Shown: positions 44,208 through 53,400 of the stretch, in pieces | How the letters are laid out: each line of letters opens with the position of its first letter | How positions within the stretch are numbered: position 1 is the stretch's first letter | Assembly: GCA_040218815.1 (NCBI GenBank) | Contig: JAVJQS010000009.1 | Location: forward strand, 1 to 64,000 | Source: JAVJQS01 sp040218815 | GTDB taxonomy: Bacteria; Bacteroidota; Bacteroidia; Flavobacteriales_E; Vicingaceae | DNA: 64,000 bases | Direction: 5' to 3' | Notes under the pieces: generated by a model | What the model was told of the DNA's origin: nothing | Seen by the model: the letters and a program-made list of their open reading frames with translations, nothing else | Database searches by the model: none | Made by a program: the position numbers and the translations under genes

Positions 44208-45062
44208 ATGAATTTTAAGGCCTTAATACCTTTCAGTCTTTTACTTTTTACGTTCAACTTATTGAATGCTCAGGAGAAAGGTGAAAAAACAACATATACT
44301 TTTAAGGATACCCGAATAATTAACGGTCAATCTGTTGAGTCAAATCAAGAAGGTCAGCTGAAGTTTCTCATTTCTCATCGGTTTGGAAGTATTAGTGGAG
44401 GTATTGATGAGTTTTTTGGCTTAGACCAAGCATCTATTCGATTGGGATTAGATTATGGAATTTGGGATTGGTTGACTATTGGCATAGGAAGAAGCTCTTT
44501 TGAAAAAACAGTTGATGGCTTTATAAAAGCCCGAGTTTTACATCAGCGTGAAAGCAATGGATCACCATTGAGCATTACTGTTCTATCTTCTATTGCGACG
44601 CAAACTGCCGACTTTCCTGAGCAAGATCGAGAAAATTATTTTAGTTCTCGACTTTTTTACGCCAACCAAGTGATGTTTGCACGAAAGTTTTCTGATCGAT
44701 TTTCCTTGCAGTTAATGCCAACCTTAGTCCATAGGAATTTAGTAGAATCGACAGATGTAAATAATGATGTAATTTCAATTGGTGCAGCAACTAGGTTTCA
44801 ACTCACCAAAACAATCTCACTTCAAACAGAATATTACTATACACTGCCTGACCAATTGGCTGAGCAGTTTTATAACTCCTTGTCAATTGGAGTAGATATT
44901 GAAACCAAAGGGCATGTTTTTCAATTAAATTTTTCTAATTCTCAGGGCATGATTGAAAAGTTTTTTATTGGAGAAACTCGAGGGCAGTGGAGTGAAGGAG
45001 ATATTTATTTTGGCTTTAACATTAGTCGTGATTTTCAATTGAAAGGAAGGAAATACAAATAG
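44208..45062 (+). CDS. DUF5777 family beta-barrel outer-membrane protein
   Basis: The 284-residue protein starts at ATG 44208, 4 bases after the preceding stop, with a signal peptide (ALIPFSLLLFTFNLLNAQ). Recognisable DUF5777 features are LKFLISHRFGSISGGIDEFF followed by GLDQASIRLGLDYGI, with later alternating strands (FSLQLMPTLVHRN, ISLQTEYYYTLP, GDIYFGFNISRDF). It is flanked by cytochrome-c-like genes on both sides, 4 and 0 bases away, which suggests a porin-like protein working with them. Whether heme proteins sit inside the barrel is unknown. Confidence 0.82.
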   Translation: MNFKALIPFSLLLFTFNLLNAQEKGEKTTYTFKDTRIINGQSVESNQEGQLKFLISHRFGSISGGIDEFFGLDQASIRLGLDYGIWDWLTIGIGRSSFEKTVDGFIKARVLHQRESNGSPLSITVLSSIATQTADFPEQDRENYFSSRLFYANQVMFARKFSDRFSLQLMPTLVHRNLVESTDVNNDVISIGAATRFQLTKTISLQTEYYYTLPDQLAEQFYNSLSIGVDIETKGHVFQLNFSNSQGMIEKFFIGETRGQWSEGDIYFGFNISRDFQLKGRKYK

Positions 45063-46103
45063 ATGAGAATTAAAAAAATACTTCAGTCCCACTTCTCAAG
45101 AAAAACAGTGTTTTTTCTAGCGATTGGTGCTTTGCTAATGGGTAATTTAGCTTGGAAGGGGGAAGGGGATTGGTCGAAGGAGACACCGCTTTCAAAACTA
45201 CTATCCGCATTTGGTGAGGAACTGCCAGTACATGCTCGACCAAACGCCACAGAAGAAGTTATTCAGCGTGGTTATGACCTTATTCATTATGGTAAAACAA
45301 CCGGACCGAATGGTAAAACTTCATCTTACATCAGCAAGTATTATGTTTGCACCACCTGCCATAACCAACAACAAGAAGATCCAGATTTGAGCATTTTTGA
45401 TCCTGAAACCCGCTTAGATTATGTTGAAAAAAAGGGTATGAAATTCTTACAAGGATCAACTTTTTATGGAATAGCCAATCGTGAAAGTTGGTACAATGGT
45501 GATTATTATTTGAAGTATGGCGACTTAGTAAAACCGGCCAATAAAAGTTTGGCTGAAGCCACTCAATTGTGCGCTAAAGTTTGTTCATCTGGCAGGTATT
45601 TAGAAGACTGGGAGTTGGAAGCAATTTTGGCCTATTACTGGAATAATCAACTTAAGCTTGGCGACTTAGAACTGACTAGCGGGGAGTTAAATAAAATCAT
45701 TTCAGCAAAATCAGGACAAAAACCGGAACTTATTTCGCTGCTAAAAAGTAAATATGCTACCTACTCACCTGCAACCTTTGGAGAGGTGCCTGAAGATAAA
45801 TCGAAGGGCTATGCTTATGAAGGCAAGCCTGAAATTGGAAAAAAAATATACCAACTAAGTTGTCAATCATGTCACTCATTTGAAGGACCTGCAGGTATGG
45901 CACTTGACGATAGCAAACTTACTTTTCAAAAATTCAAACGAAACATTGAAAAGGCGGGAGTTTATAATATTTACGATATTATCCGGCATGGAACTTATGC
46001 TGATAAAGGAAAGCCTCGCTACATGCCACTTTACCCCAAAGAGCGGTTAAGCGATAAGCAATTGGAAGATTTGAGGGCATTTATAATGCAAGAAGCCGGT
46101 TGA
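45063..46103 (+). CDS. Diheme c-type cytochrome
   Basis: The 346-residue protein has an N-terminal anchor or signal (TVFFLAIGALLMGNLAW) and two canonical CxxCH heme sites: CTTCH (C96, C99, H100) and CQSCH (C267, C270, H271). M321 in YMPLYP is a plausible distal ligand for the second heme. A CAKVC pair (C170, C174) without His may form a disulfide. The gene starts directly after the DUF5777 stop, so it is in the same operon. Likely a periplasmic electron carrier linked to the barrel and lipoproteins. Its donor and acceptor are unknown. Confidence 0.87.
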   Translation: MRIKKILQSHFSRKTVFFLAIGALLMGNLAWKGEGDWSKETPLSKLLSAFGEELPVHARPNATEEVIQRGYDLIHYGKTTGPNGKTSSYISKYYVCTTCHNQQQEDPDLSIFDPETRLDYVEKKGMKFLQGSTFYGIANRESWYNGDYYLKYGDLVKPANKSLAEATQLCAKVCSSGRYLEDWELEAILAYYWNNQLKLGDLELTSGELNKIISAKSGQKPELISLLKSKYATYSPATFGEVPEDKSKGYAYEGKPEIGKKIYQLSCQSCHSFEGPAGMALDDSKLTFQKFKRNIEKAGVYNIYDIIRHGTYADKGKPRYMPLYPKERLSDKQLEDLRAFIMQEAG

Positions 46104-46199
46104 AAACAAAAATGGCTGTAGATGGTTTAAACATAATAGCACTTGTTAATTTTCGTTTCTATATTGAACATTGAACTTTCTATTTTAAGCTAATAAATT

Positions 46200-46889
46200 A
46201 TGAAACTCAACACAATTGATCTTCACCACGAACTTCGGAAAGGGAAGCAAAAAGCTAAAAGACTAGACTTAATTTCTGAAGTTAATTCTATTTTAGAGGC
46301 TGAAAAGGAGACTGAATTAGACATTGAAAATCGAATCATTAATGGAAAGACGGAGTCTTTTCCAACGGATTTACTGACATCTGAACATGTTTTTGATATT
46401 GAGCAAATAAAAGCCTTGTGTCTTAAATATCGATTGCGGTTTTTAGATTCGAAATCTTTTAAAGGTCAAATTCCCACTGAAGCAGTTTTAAAAATTAAGG
46501 CATTAGAGAAAGAGTATGGAATAAGTTTAGAAGGGTTTAAAATAGTTGCTCCTAAACAATTGTTTCAATTAGAAGATAAAGACTCAGATCCTTTATTGTT
46601 TTTGCAGCTGCCCAATAACAAATTTTATTTTATTCACAAATGGGGTGGGGAATTGAACCGATTTCGAGCTCTATTGGCATGGCCAATGAAGAAATTTATG
46701 AACATGTTCTGGTTTCTTTTAGCTTTTGCTTTTGTTTTCACTTTAGCAATTCCAACAGACTCTATTTATTTATTTTCATTTTTATTTGTTCACAGTTTTA
46801 TTGCCACTTGCGGGATAGCATGTTTAGTAATCTTTACAGCACGCGAAAACTTTAGCGAAGCAGAGTGGGATAGCAAGTATTTAAGTTAA
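46200..46889 (+). CDS. Hypothetical protein with two C-terminal membrane helices
   Basis: The 229-residue protein has a charged N-terminal cytoplasmic region (~1-165) without a recognised domain and two transmembrane helices near the end (MFWFLLAFAFVFTLAIP; LYLFSFLF-type sequence continuing to IACLVIFTA). The ending RENFSEAEWDSKYLS is typical of a soluble tail. No family is recognised. It stands alone, 96 bp after the cytochrome operon, with no clear promoter; TAATTTTC at the start of that gap is only a one-mismatch -7 element. Confidence 0.7.
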   Translation: MKLNTIDLHHELRKGKQKAKRLDLISEVNSILEAEKETELDIENRIINGKTESFPTDLLTSEHVFDIEQIKALCLKYRLRFLDSKSFKGQIPTEAVLKIKALEKEYGISLEGFKIVAPKQLFQLEDKDSDPLLFLQLPNNKFYFIHKWGGELNRFRALLAWPMKKFMNMFWFLLAFAFVFTLAIPTDSIYLFSFLFVHSFIATCGIACLVIFTARENFSEAEWDSKYLS

Positions 46890-46931
46890 TAAGGAGCAGT
46901 TCTAATTAAATGCACGGATTTGTAATTATTG

Positions 46932-46939
46932 TAAGTTTG
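46932..46939 (+). promoter_or_regulatory. -7 promoter element of the DUF2141 gene
   Basis: TAAGTTTG matches TAnnTTTG at a good distance from the ATG (21 bases). A TTTG lies too close upstream (9-bp spacing) to be a normal -33 element. Confidence 0.4.
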
Positions 46940-46960
46940 CCGAAATTTTAAACTAAATCG

Positions 46961-47401
46961 ATGCGACAGCTAATTTCACTCTTTTTTGTCTTGATTTCTT
47001 ACTCTTTTACAAGTGTAAATGATGATGGAAAAAAGATGTTATATTTAGAAGTAGAAGGCATCAATAAATTAGAAGGAAACATTGGAATTTTAGTATTTGC
47101 ATCTAAAGAAGGGTTTCCTAGAAAAGCCGAAAAAGCAATTATGGAACTGGAAGTAAAGGTGACTTCAAATAAAATGAAAATTCCTCTAAAAGACTTACCT
47201 TATGGCGACTATGCTTTTTCTGTTATGCAAGACGTCAATTCAAATAAAGAAATGGATGTTAATTTGATCGGTATACCAAAAGAGCCATATGGTTTTTCAA
47301 ATAACCCAAGTATTTTTTTTGGAATTCCTAACTTTAAAGATGTTGTAGTAAATTTTTCGGATAGGAATCAGTTGACTACTGTAAAGCTGATTAACTTATA
47401 A
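46961..47401 (+). CDS. DUF2141 family secreted protein
   Basis: The 146-residue protein has a short signal (LISLFFVLISYSFTS) and the family's recognisable core: GNIGILVFASKEGFPRKA, LPYGDYAFSVMQDVNSNKEM and GIPKEPYGFSNNP. DUF2141 proteins are small beta-sandwich proteins of unknown role in Bacteroidota envelopes. A TAAGTTTG element (46932-46939) lies 21 bases upstream. It converges with methylmalonyl-CoA epimerase with 17 bp between stops. Confidence 0.88.
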   Translation: MRQLISLFFVLISYSFTSVNDDGKKMLYLEVEGINKLEGNIGILVFASKEGFPRKAEKAIMELEVKVTSNKMKIPLKDLPYGDYAFSVMQDVNSNKEMDVNLIGIPKEPYGFSNNPSIFFGIPNFKDVVVNFSDRNQLTTVKLINL

Positions 47402-47418
47402 AAAACAGGTCAATAAAT

Positions 47419-47820
47419 TTACGCTCTCTCCTGACATAATTCTACCAACACACCTCCACTACTTTTAGGGTGTAAGAAAGCAATTAGCTTGTTGTCTGCG
47501 CCAGCTTTTGGAGTTTGGTGAATGAGTTCAAAGCCCTCGGCCTCTAAACGTTTAATTTCGGCTTTAATATCAACAACATCAAAGGCGATGTGGTGAATGC
47601 CTTCTCCTTTTTTTTCAATAAACTTAGCAATAGGGCTATCAGGGTTGGTAGCTTCCAACAATTCGATTTTACTTTCTCCCAATTGAAAAAATTGAGTAGT
47701 TACCCCTTCGCTTTCTACTTTTTCAGTTTTATAACTGACCTTTCCTAAAAGGCTCTCATATAGCTTACTCGCTTTATTCAGGTCCTTAACAGCAATTCCT
47801 AGATGTTCAATTTTTCTCAT
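47419..47820 (-). CDS. mce: Methylmalonyl-CoA epimerase
   Basis: The 133-residue vicinal oxygen chelate protein starts at ATG 47820 (MRKIEHLGIAVKDLNKAS). Signatures are the metal ligands H6 in EHLGIAV, FFQLGESKIELLEATNPDSP and GEGIHHIAFDVVD, with LHPKSSGGVLVELCQ at the end. It interconverts (2S)- and (2R)-methylmalonyl-CoA, linking propionyl-CoA carboxylase (a candidate beta subunit is at 29956-31497) to methylmalonyl-CoA mutase and succinyl-CoA. Just upstream sits a strong hairpin that ends the neighbouring transcript, so it must have its own promoter, though none is recognised. Confidence 0.95.
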   Translation of the reverse strand: MRKIEHLGIAVKDLNKASKLYESLLGKVSYKTEKVESEGVTTQFFQLGESKIELLEATNPDSPIAKFIEKKGEGIHHIAFDVVDIKAEIKRLEAEGFELIHQTPKAGADNKLIAFLHPKSSGGVLVELCQERA

Positions 47821-47830
47821 ACTATTCAAT

Positions 47831-47861
47831 AAAAAAGCCCTCCCAAATTTGGAAAGGCTTT
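47831..47861 (-). terminator. Rho-independent terminator of the secreted-protein gene
   Basis: On the minus strand AAAGCCTTTCC pairs with GGGAGGGCTTT (allowing G-U pairs) around AAATTT, and a T run follows. The hairpin (47834-47861) starts 20 bases after the stop at 47882. Confidence 0.85.
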
Positions 47862-47881
47862 GATGTTTAAAATGGTCTTTT

Positions 47882-48676
47882 TTATCTTATTTGTACGGTT
47901 TCCGTTTTATTGTCGTAGCTCAAATAATAGGTTCCTTTCTCTAGGTTTTCAACATTGGCCGTTTGACCATAACCTCGCTTTACAATAGAGCCGTATTTGT
48001 CGTAAATTTCATACAGTGTTTCTCCACCTTGAAACTTTACTTCATCCCTAATTTTTGTGTCTTCTAATGCAATTGCTGGAGCAGTTGAGGTGTATTCAGC
48101 AGCCTTTGAATACCGAGGCTTGCCAGTATAATCTACTTGCTTTACACGTGCTTTATTTTCACCACTGTGAGGAGTAATTTTAAAAGAATACTCATGAGTA
48201 CCTGGAGTGCCTTCACCACTCACTTCACCAACTTTCACCCACTTATTCCATCTAAACTGTTCCACAATGTAGTCTAGTTTTCCATTTTCATTAGTGGCAT
48301 CCCATTTTAATACACCTTGATTATCAAAAGAAATACTTTCAATATTAAAGGTGCTCTTTGGTTTTAAAACCTCAGGGTTTAATACTTGTGGAACACAATC
48401 GTCTTTGTGCTTGATATTAATAATTACTTTATCACCAAGACTTAGGTCGTGATTTCCAAAATCAATTTCGAAGGCACTTTGATTCACTTCATCAGGAGAA
48501 AGTCTTCCATTTATAGTAACTTCAAAAACACAGAAACCAACACCTGCTCCACCGAATGGGTTTTTTACAAATATGTTTTTACCCATATAATTTCCTTCAA
48601 GCACAATCATTCCCGCGTAGGAAGCGCTAGCTAAGGCTAACAATATGAATAAAGTAAAGGGCTTTAATAGTTTCAT
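47882..48676 (-). CDS. Secreted protein of unknown function with a sorting-domain-like C-terminus
   Basis: The 264-residue protein starts at ATG 48676 with a signal peptide (PFTLFILLALASASYAG). The middle (~100-200) looks like an Ig/FN3-like sandwich (LDYIVEQFRWNKWVKVGEVS, HEYSFKITPHSG). The last ~50 residues (ETLYEIYDKYGSIVKRGYG, then LEKGTYYLSYDN) resemble a type A T9SS sorting domain in spacing but lack the FPNP motif. No family is recognised. It has its own terminator, and a 16-bp palindrome lies 30 bp upstream. It may be a T9SS cargo with a divergent signal. Confidence 0.7.
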   Translation of the reverse strand: MKLLKPFTLFILLALASASYAGMIVLEGNYMGKNIFVKNPFGGAGVGFCVFEVTINGRLSPDEVNQSAFEIDFGNHDLSLGDKVIINIKHKDDCVPQVLNPEVLKPKSTFNIESISFDNQGVLKWDATNENGKLDYIVEQFRWNKWVKVGEVSGEGTPGTHEYSFKITPHSGENKARVKQVDYTGKPRYSKAAEYTSTAPAIALEDTKIRDEVKFQGGETLYEIYDKYGSIVKRGYGQTANVENLEKGTYYLSYDNKTETVQIR

Positions 48677-48705
48677 TTTGAATTGTTTTGTCAAGTCACA
48701 TCGCT

Positions 48706-48721
48706 ATTTAGTCGACTAAAT
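48706..48721. promoter_or_regulatory. 16-bp perfect palindrome upstream of the secreted-protein gene
   Basis: ATTTAGTCGACTAAAT is perfectly self-complementary, 30 bases upstream of ATG 48676 in the 141-bp gap. It could be an operator for an unlinked regulator. No TAnnTTTG element is seen there. Confidence 0.4.
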
Positions 48722-48817
48722 TAAATGCTTTGTCTATCATTTCAAAGTCTTGTGCGTCTAAAATAGCTTACTAAGTTAATACTTTTTTACATGCTTAAAG
48801 TAAAAATAGATAATGAA

Positions 48818-50374
48818 TTACTTTTCTTGAGGTTTAAATTCTTCCAATTTTTCTTTAAGTTCTTCAATTCTCTTTTGCTTTTCAGGCTCTCTCCTTTTCT
48901 TTGAGGAATCGGTAAAGTAACTGTGTGAAGATAGAAACCCAATGTTCATTTCTATCCATTGTTTTGGATTATCTTCTAGTTTACCAAATTCTACTAATTC
49001 TCTTCTCAAGGTTTCAGCGATGGGATAAAAGTCACTTCTTCCAAGGTAATCTAAGTCTGAATCACACATAATTTCCTCCAGGTGATTCTGAGGGTTTTGT
49101 GGTATTTTAGTTGCTTCTATTAATTCAATTACTTGATTGATTTGCTCTTCTGTATAACCAAAATTGGGGAGCATTTCTTTTGCTAATTGTGCTCCAATAG
49201 GTTCATTACTTTCATACGAGTCAATAAAACCAGCATCGTGATAAAGGGCAGCAGTTTTAAGTAAATAAAGTTCTTCTCCTTTAACTCCCTCCCAAATAGC
49301 CAAGCGCTCAACCGCTTCACAAACATCTTTTGTATGATGAATACCATGGTAGTGCAAGCCATCGGGTAAGTCTCCATCAAGGCGCTTTATAATGTATTTT
49401 TCAGCATTTTTATAATTTATGTTACTATACAGCTTTAAATTCACATAATGCCAAAAAGCTTCATTAGGGGTAATTCCGTCTTCATTTTCCGAAAGTTCAG
49501 GCTTTATACTATGAACAAAATACATATCAATTTCCCCTTTATTTTTTGCGTCGATCTTTCCTCTATATTCAGTCACAAAAAATTCAGCAATCGATTGATA
49601 GGTTGTTTCTGAAATATTTACTTTCCCAACCTTACCGTTCGACTCAATACGTGAAGCTACATTTACTGTATCACCCCAAATATCATAAGCTAAACGCTTA
49701 ATGCCTACCACACCAGCAATAAGGTCACCTGAATGCAGTCCAATGCGTAAATCCCAGCCTTCTACTCCTAATTTAGCTTTTGCTTCCTTTATTTCAACCA
49801 TTGCTCGCTGTATTTCCAATGCAGCAAGTGTAGTATCTATGGCATTACTTTTATTTCGTATTGGAACCCCGCCTGCAGCCATATAGGCGTCTCCGATGGT
49901 TTTGATCTTTTCGACATTGTATTTTTCAACGATTTCGTCAAACCGGATGAAATAACTATCTAATTCAGCAACTAAATCTTGAGGTTTATAATTTTCAGCT
50001 AAATAGGTAAAGTTTTTAAAATCGGTAAACATTACAGTAGCACTCTTGTAGTTTCTTGCCTTTGCCTTACCTTTATTTTTGAGCTCATCGGCCATTTCAC
50101 GCGGTAGAATATTCAGGAGTAACTTTTCAGTTTTTTCCTTTTCATCTTCTAGCATGCGTTTTTGTTTTTCAACTTGCTCCTTTTGCTTTATGATTTCTAT
50201 TGTTCTCTGTTTCACTTGAGTTTCAAGTAAATCTTTTTGAGACTGCATTTTGCGTATGCGATTTCTATAAAACAACAAAAGAATCAGTGCAGTTAATCCT
50301 ATAATGATTAAATCAACCCACCATGGGATGGAAATCAATGCTATGAAAAAAAGAAATGTATAAGCTACAGACAT
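48818..50374 (-). CDS. Membrane adenylate cyclase fused to an HD domain
   Basis: The 518-residue protein has a transmembrane region (~5-36), a coiled coil (~40-85) and a class III cyclase domain (~108-290). All catalytic residues are visible: metal Asp118 (FTDF) and Asp162 (GDAY), adenine-specifying Lys158 (KIKTIGD) and Asp231 (YDIWGD), and transition-state Asn238 and Arg242 (NVASR). This predicts adenylate rather than guanylate cyclase. The C-terminal HD domain (~335-460) has HYHGIHHT, YHD (H379-D380) and CDSDLD, the metal-binding pattern of HD hydrolases. The HD domain could hydrolyse a nucleotide or sense metal. It begins 41 bp after the PorE-like gene on the same strand, so it may be the last gene of the adhesin operon. 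Confidence 0.9.
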   Translation of the reverse strand: MSVAYTFLFFIALISIPWWVDLIIIGLTALILLLFYRNRIRKMQSQKDLLETQVKQRTIEIIKQKEQVEKQKRMLEDEKEKTEKLLLNILPREMADELKNKGKAKARNYKSATVMFTDFKNFTYLAENYKPQDLVAELDSYFIRFDEIVEKYNVEKIKTIGDAYMAAGGVPIRNKSNAIDTTLAALEIQRAMVEIKEAKAKLGVEGWDLRIGLHSGDLIAGVVGIKRLAYDIWGDTVNVASRIESNGKVGKVNISETTYQSIAEFFVTEYRGKIDAKNKGEIDMYFVHSIKPELSENEDGITPNEAFWHYVNLKLYSNINYKNAEKYIIKRLDGDLPDGLHYHGIHHTKDVCEAVERLAIWEGVKGEELYLLKTAALYHDAGFIDSYESNEPIGAQLAKEMLPNFGYTEEQINQVIELIEATKIPQNPQNHLEEIMCDSDLDYLGRSDFYPIAETLRRELVEFGKLEDNPKQWIEMNIGFLSSHSYFTDSSKKRREPEKQKRIEELKEKLEEFKPQEK

Positions 50375-50415
50375 AAAGGGTGCTGCATTTTAAATGTGCT
50401 CAATATCTGAAGCAC

Positions 50416-53400
50416 CTAATTAATGATTTTTACTTTTATTATTGACCTACGATTCTTGGCATTTTCATTGTCATCGCAGTCTATACAATTAACCACAGGG
50501 TTAGCTTCACCGTAATTTTCTTTCTTTATTGTTGTAGTTCGAACACCATACTGATATAAGACTGAAACAACAGACTCTGTCCGTTTTTTAGAGAGCTCCA
50601 AATTGTATTTTTCAGTTCCTCTGCTGTCAGTATAAGACTTAACCTCAATAATAAGGTCTTTCCCTTTTAGCTTTGAAGCAAATTCTGCTAAAGCCCTTTT
50701 TGATTCTGAGTTCATTACAGAGCTGTCTAAACCATAATAAACAGTTAAAGGGTCTACGGCAGTTAATTTGCTTATTGAACCTGTGAATGCTACTCCTAAG
50801 TCATTGGCTTCAATTTTACTTAATGCATTTTTATCTAAAGGAAGTGACTTATATTCAAATTCACCACTTTGATTTTTCACCACTGTACTTAAAACATTTC
50901 CGTACTCATCCAGTGTTAATATCTGATAATTCCCATCTTCACCTTCAATTTTAAAGTAGTAAGTATGTTCAGGCTTTAGTCGGTGATAGACAAATTTTCC
51001 TTCAGCGTCAGTTTTGGCAAATCCAATAAAGTTTTCTTCGTCATCATAAATAGAAACCTGAGTACCTGCGCTCATATCGCCTGGAAGCTTTCGAAATACC
51101 TGGCCATAGACAGAAACTGTGTTATAATTTACTGAAGGCACATCAAAAGGGTCAAATGCTTCTATAGGTTCAAACTGCGTAACCATATAGGTTAATTTAT
51201 CATACGTGAAGCTGCCCTTTTCATTCAGCATAGTTAATTCAATGATTTTATCTTCTGAGTTTAATAGTGCCAGATTCAACTGATCTTCATTAGCCAATCT
51301 AAAAGAGTAGTTTTCTTTAGATTTTAGCTTGGAGAAATTAAATTTTCCATAGTTATCTGTGAAAGCTGAATCTACAACTAAACCATCTTCATTTAAGATA
51401 TAAACTTTTAATTTATTGCTGTAGTCTCCCGGTAGTTTCTCATAAACAACACCCTCAAAGTCTACTAAATCAGGCACTTGTGATTCTTCTAGCAATTGAA
51501 TCCCTGAATATTCATCATAAGGCAGTGAATTAAACTCAAATGAACCATCCCTAAGCTTGTTGATTAAATAAAGTGGATCACCATCGATACTCGTAACGTA
51601 TAAAAAGGAATTGTCCAACACCTCTGAATCAGTTTCAGGAAGCTTAAAGTAGTAGGTTTTAGAGATATCTAATTTATTGTACTGAAACTCTCCTTTTTCA
51701 TTGGTAAAAAGGGTAGCAATCAATTTATTGTTCACATCATAAATTTCAACTTTCGTAAACGGAAGTGGCTCTCCCTTATATTCAAGCCGCGCGATAACAC
51801 CTGTTACTCCTTTCTTAGTAGCAATAACCGGACTTTTCGAAGGATCTAATTCACTTATTAATTGATACTTCCCTTCTTCATCTTCCGAAACTTTATAAAT
51901 TCGGCCATATTCATTATTATAGGCAATGTTTAGCTCATCTTTCGCTTCAATTTGAACAAAATACTTCCTATTGTCATCCATTCCCAGCTTACTAAAATTG
52001 AAGTTTCCGTAGGCATCTGTATAAACGGAGTCAACTAAATTTCCATTGTCATCAACTAAATAAACCTTCACTTTTTGAGTAAAGTCACCTGGAAGTGTTT
52101 TATAAATATTACCTGCAAAAAGTAGGTCCCCAATTAAGGAGTCATTGTCTTCTGCGGCAATTAAGTCCACTAAATATTCATCGGCAGGTAGCGCCGTAAA
52201 CTTAAAAGTTCCGTCTTGCAGACGTTCAATGAGTTTTACTTTATTCCCATTTTGATTGGTAAGGTAAAGTTTTCCCTCTTCAGTAAGTTCTGTGTCATCT
52301 GTTTCAACTTGCATGAAAAAATCCTCCTGATAGGCCAGTTTACTAAAGTGAAAATTCCCTGTTGAATCTGTAAATGTGACAGCTATAATAGAATCATTAT
52401 CATTTAATAAAAGCACTTTTGCTCCGCTAACAGGTAATCCGAGATATTCGAAAACTCCACTTACTCCTACTGTTTGAACTTTATGACTTTCGTAGAAACT
52501 GTAGATATCATCTTCTCCTTTTCCCCCTTCTCTGTTTGAAGCATAAAAACCTGTAGAATCGGTAATATAAAAAATACTAAAGTCGTCTCGAGTAGAATTA
52601 ATAGGACTTTTTAAGTTTTTTGGAATTTGATAATTGCCGTCTATTAGTTCTGAGCTATGTATATCAAATCCTCCATAACCTATAAGACCGTTAGATGAAA
52701 AGAACAATCGATTTCCCTTAAAATAGGGGAAAACTTCATCGAATTGGGTGTTAATTGTAGGCCCTAAGTTTTTAGGATTACTCCATTCTCCATTTATCTT
52801 TTCTGAGATATAAAGGTCCATTCCGCCTAATCCACCAGGCATATCTGAGGCAAATATTAGGCTATTTCCACTATCGGCATAACAGGCATGTGCCACTGAA
52901 TAATCATCGCTATTGAAAGGAAGTGCTTTAAAATTTTTCCACTTCCCATTCACGTAGGTTCCCTCATAAAGTTTCATTCTATTAATGAACTCATTACTAC
53001 CCAGTTGATTGTTAACTCTTGTGATTACAGCTTTTTCTCCCTTAGGGTCTATTGAGAGAGGACCATCATGATAGGCAGTTTGCAATGCACCACCAGCTAG
53101 AGAAAAAGTTTCAGATCCAGAATTAAATCCAGCAGAATCAATTTTAAAAATAGATAAGAATGGTGTTCCATCCCAACTAAAAGACTCTGGAGAATTATAG
53201 CTTTCTTCTCTATTGCTAGTGAAGTAGTAATTGTTTTTGAAATAAACTAAACTGTATTCAGAGAAGCCTGTGTTTATATTTTTAATAGTAGAAGAGCTAA
53301 ACTTACTACCCTCTAATTCCCACACAAAAATTTCATCAAACGATTGCAACATTAAATTGCCCAAAAATTTATTTTCTTCATTTTTAGCAAACTGTTTAAA

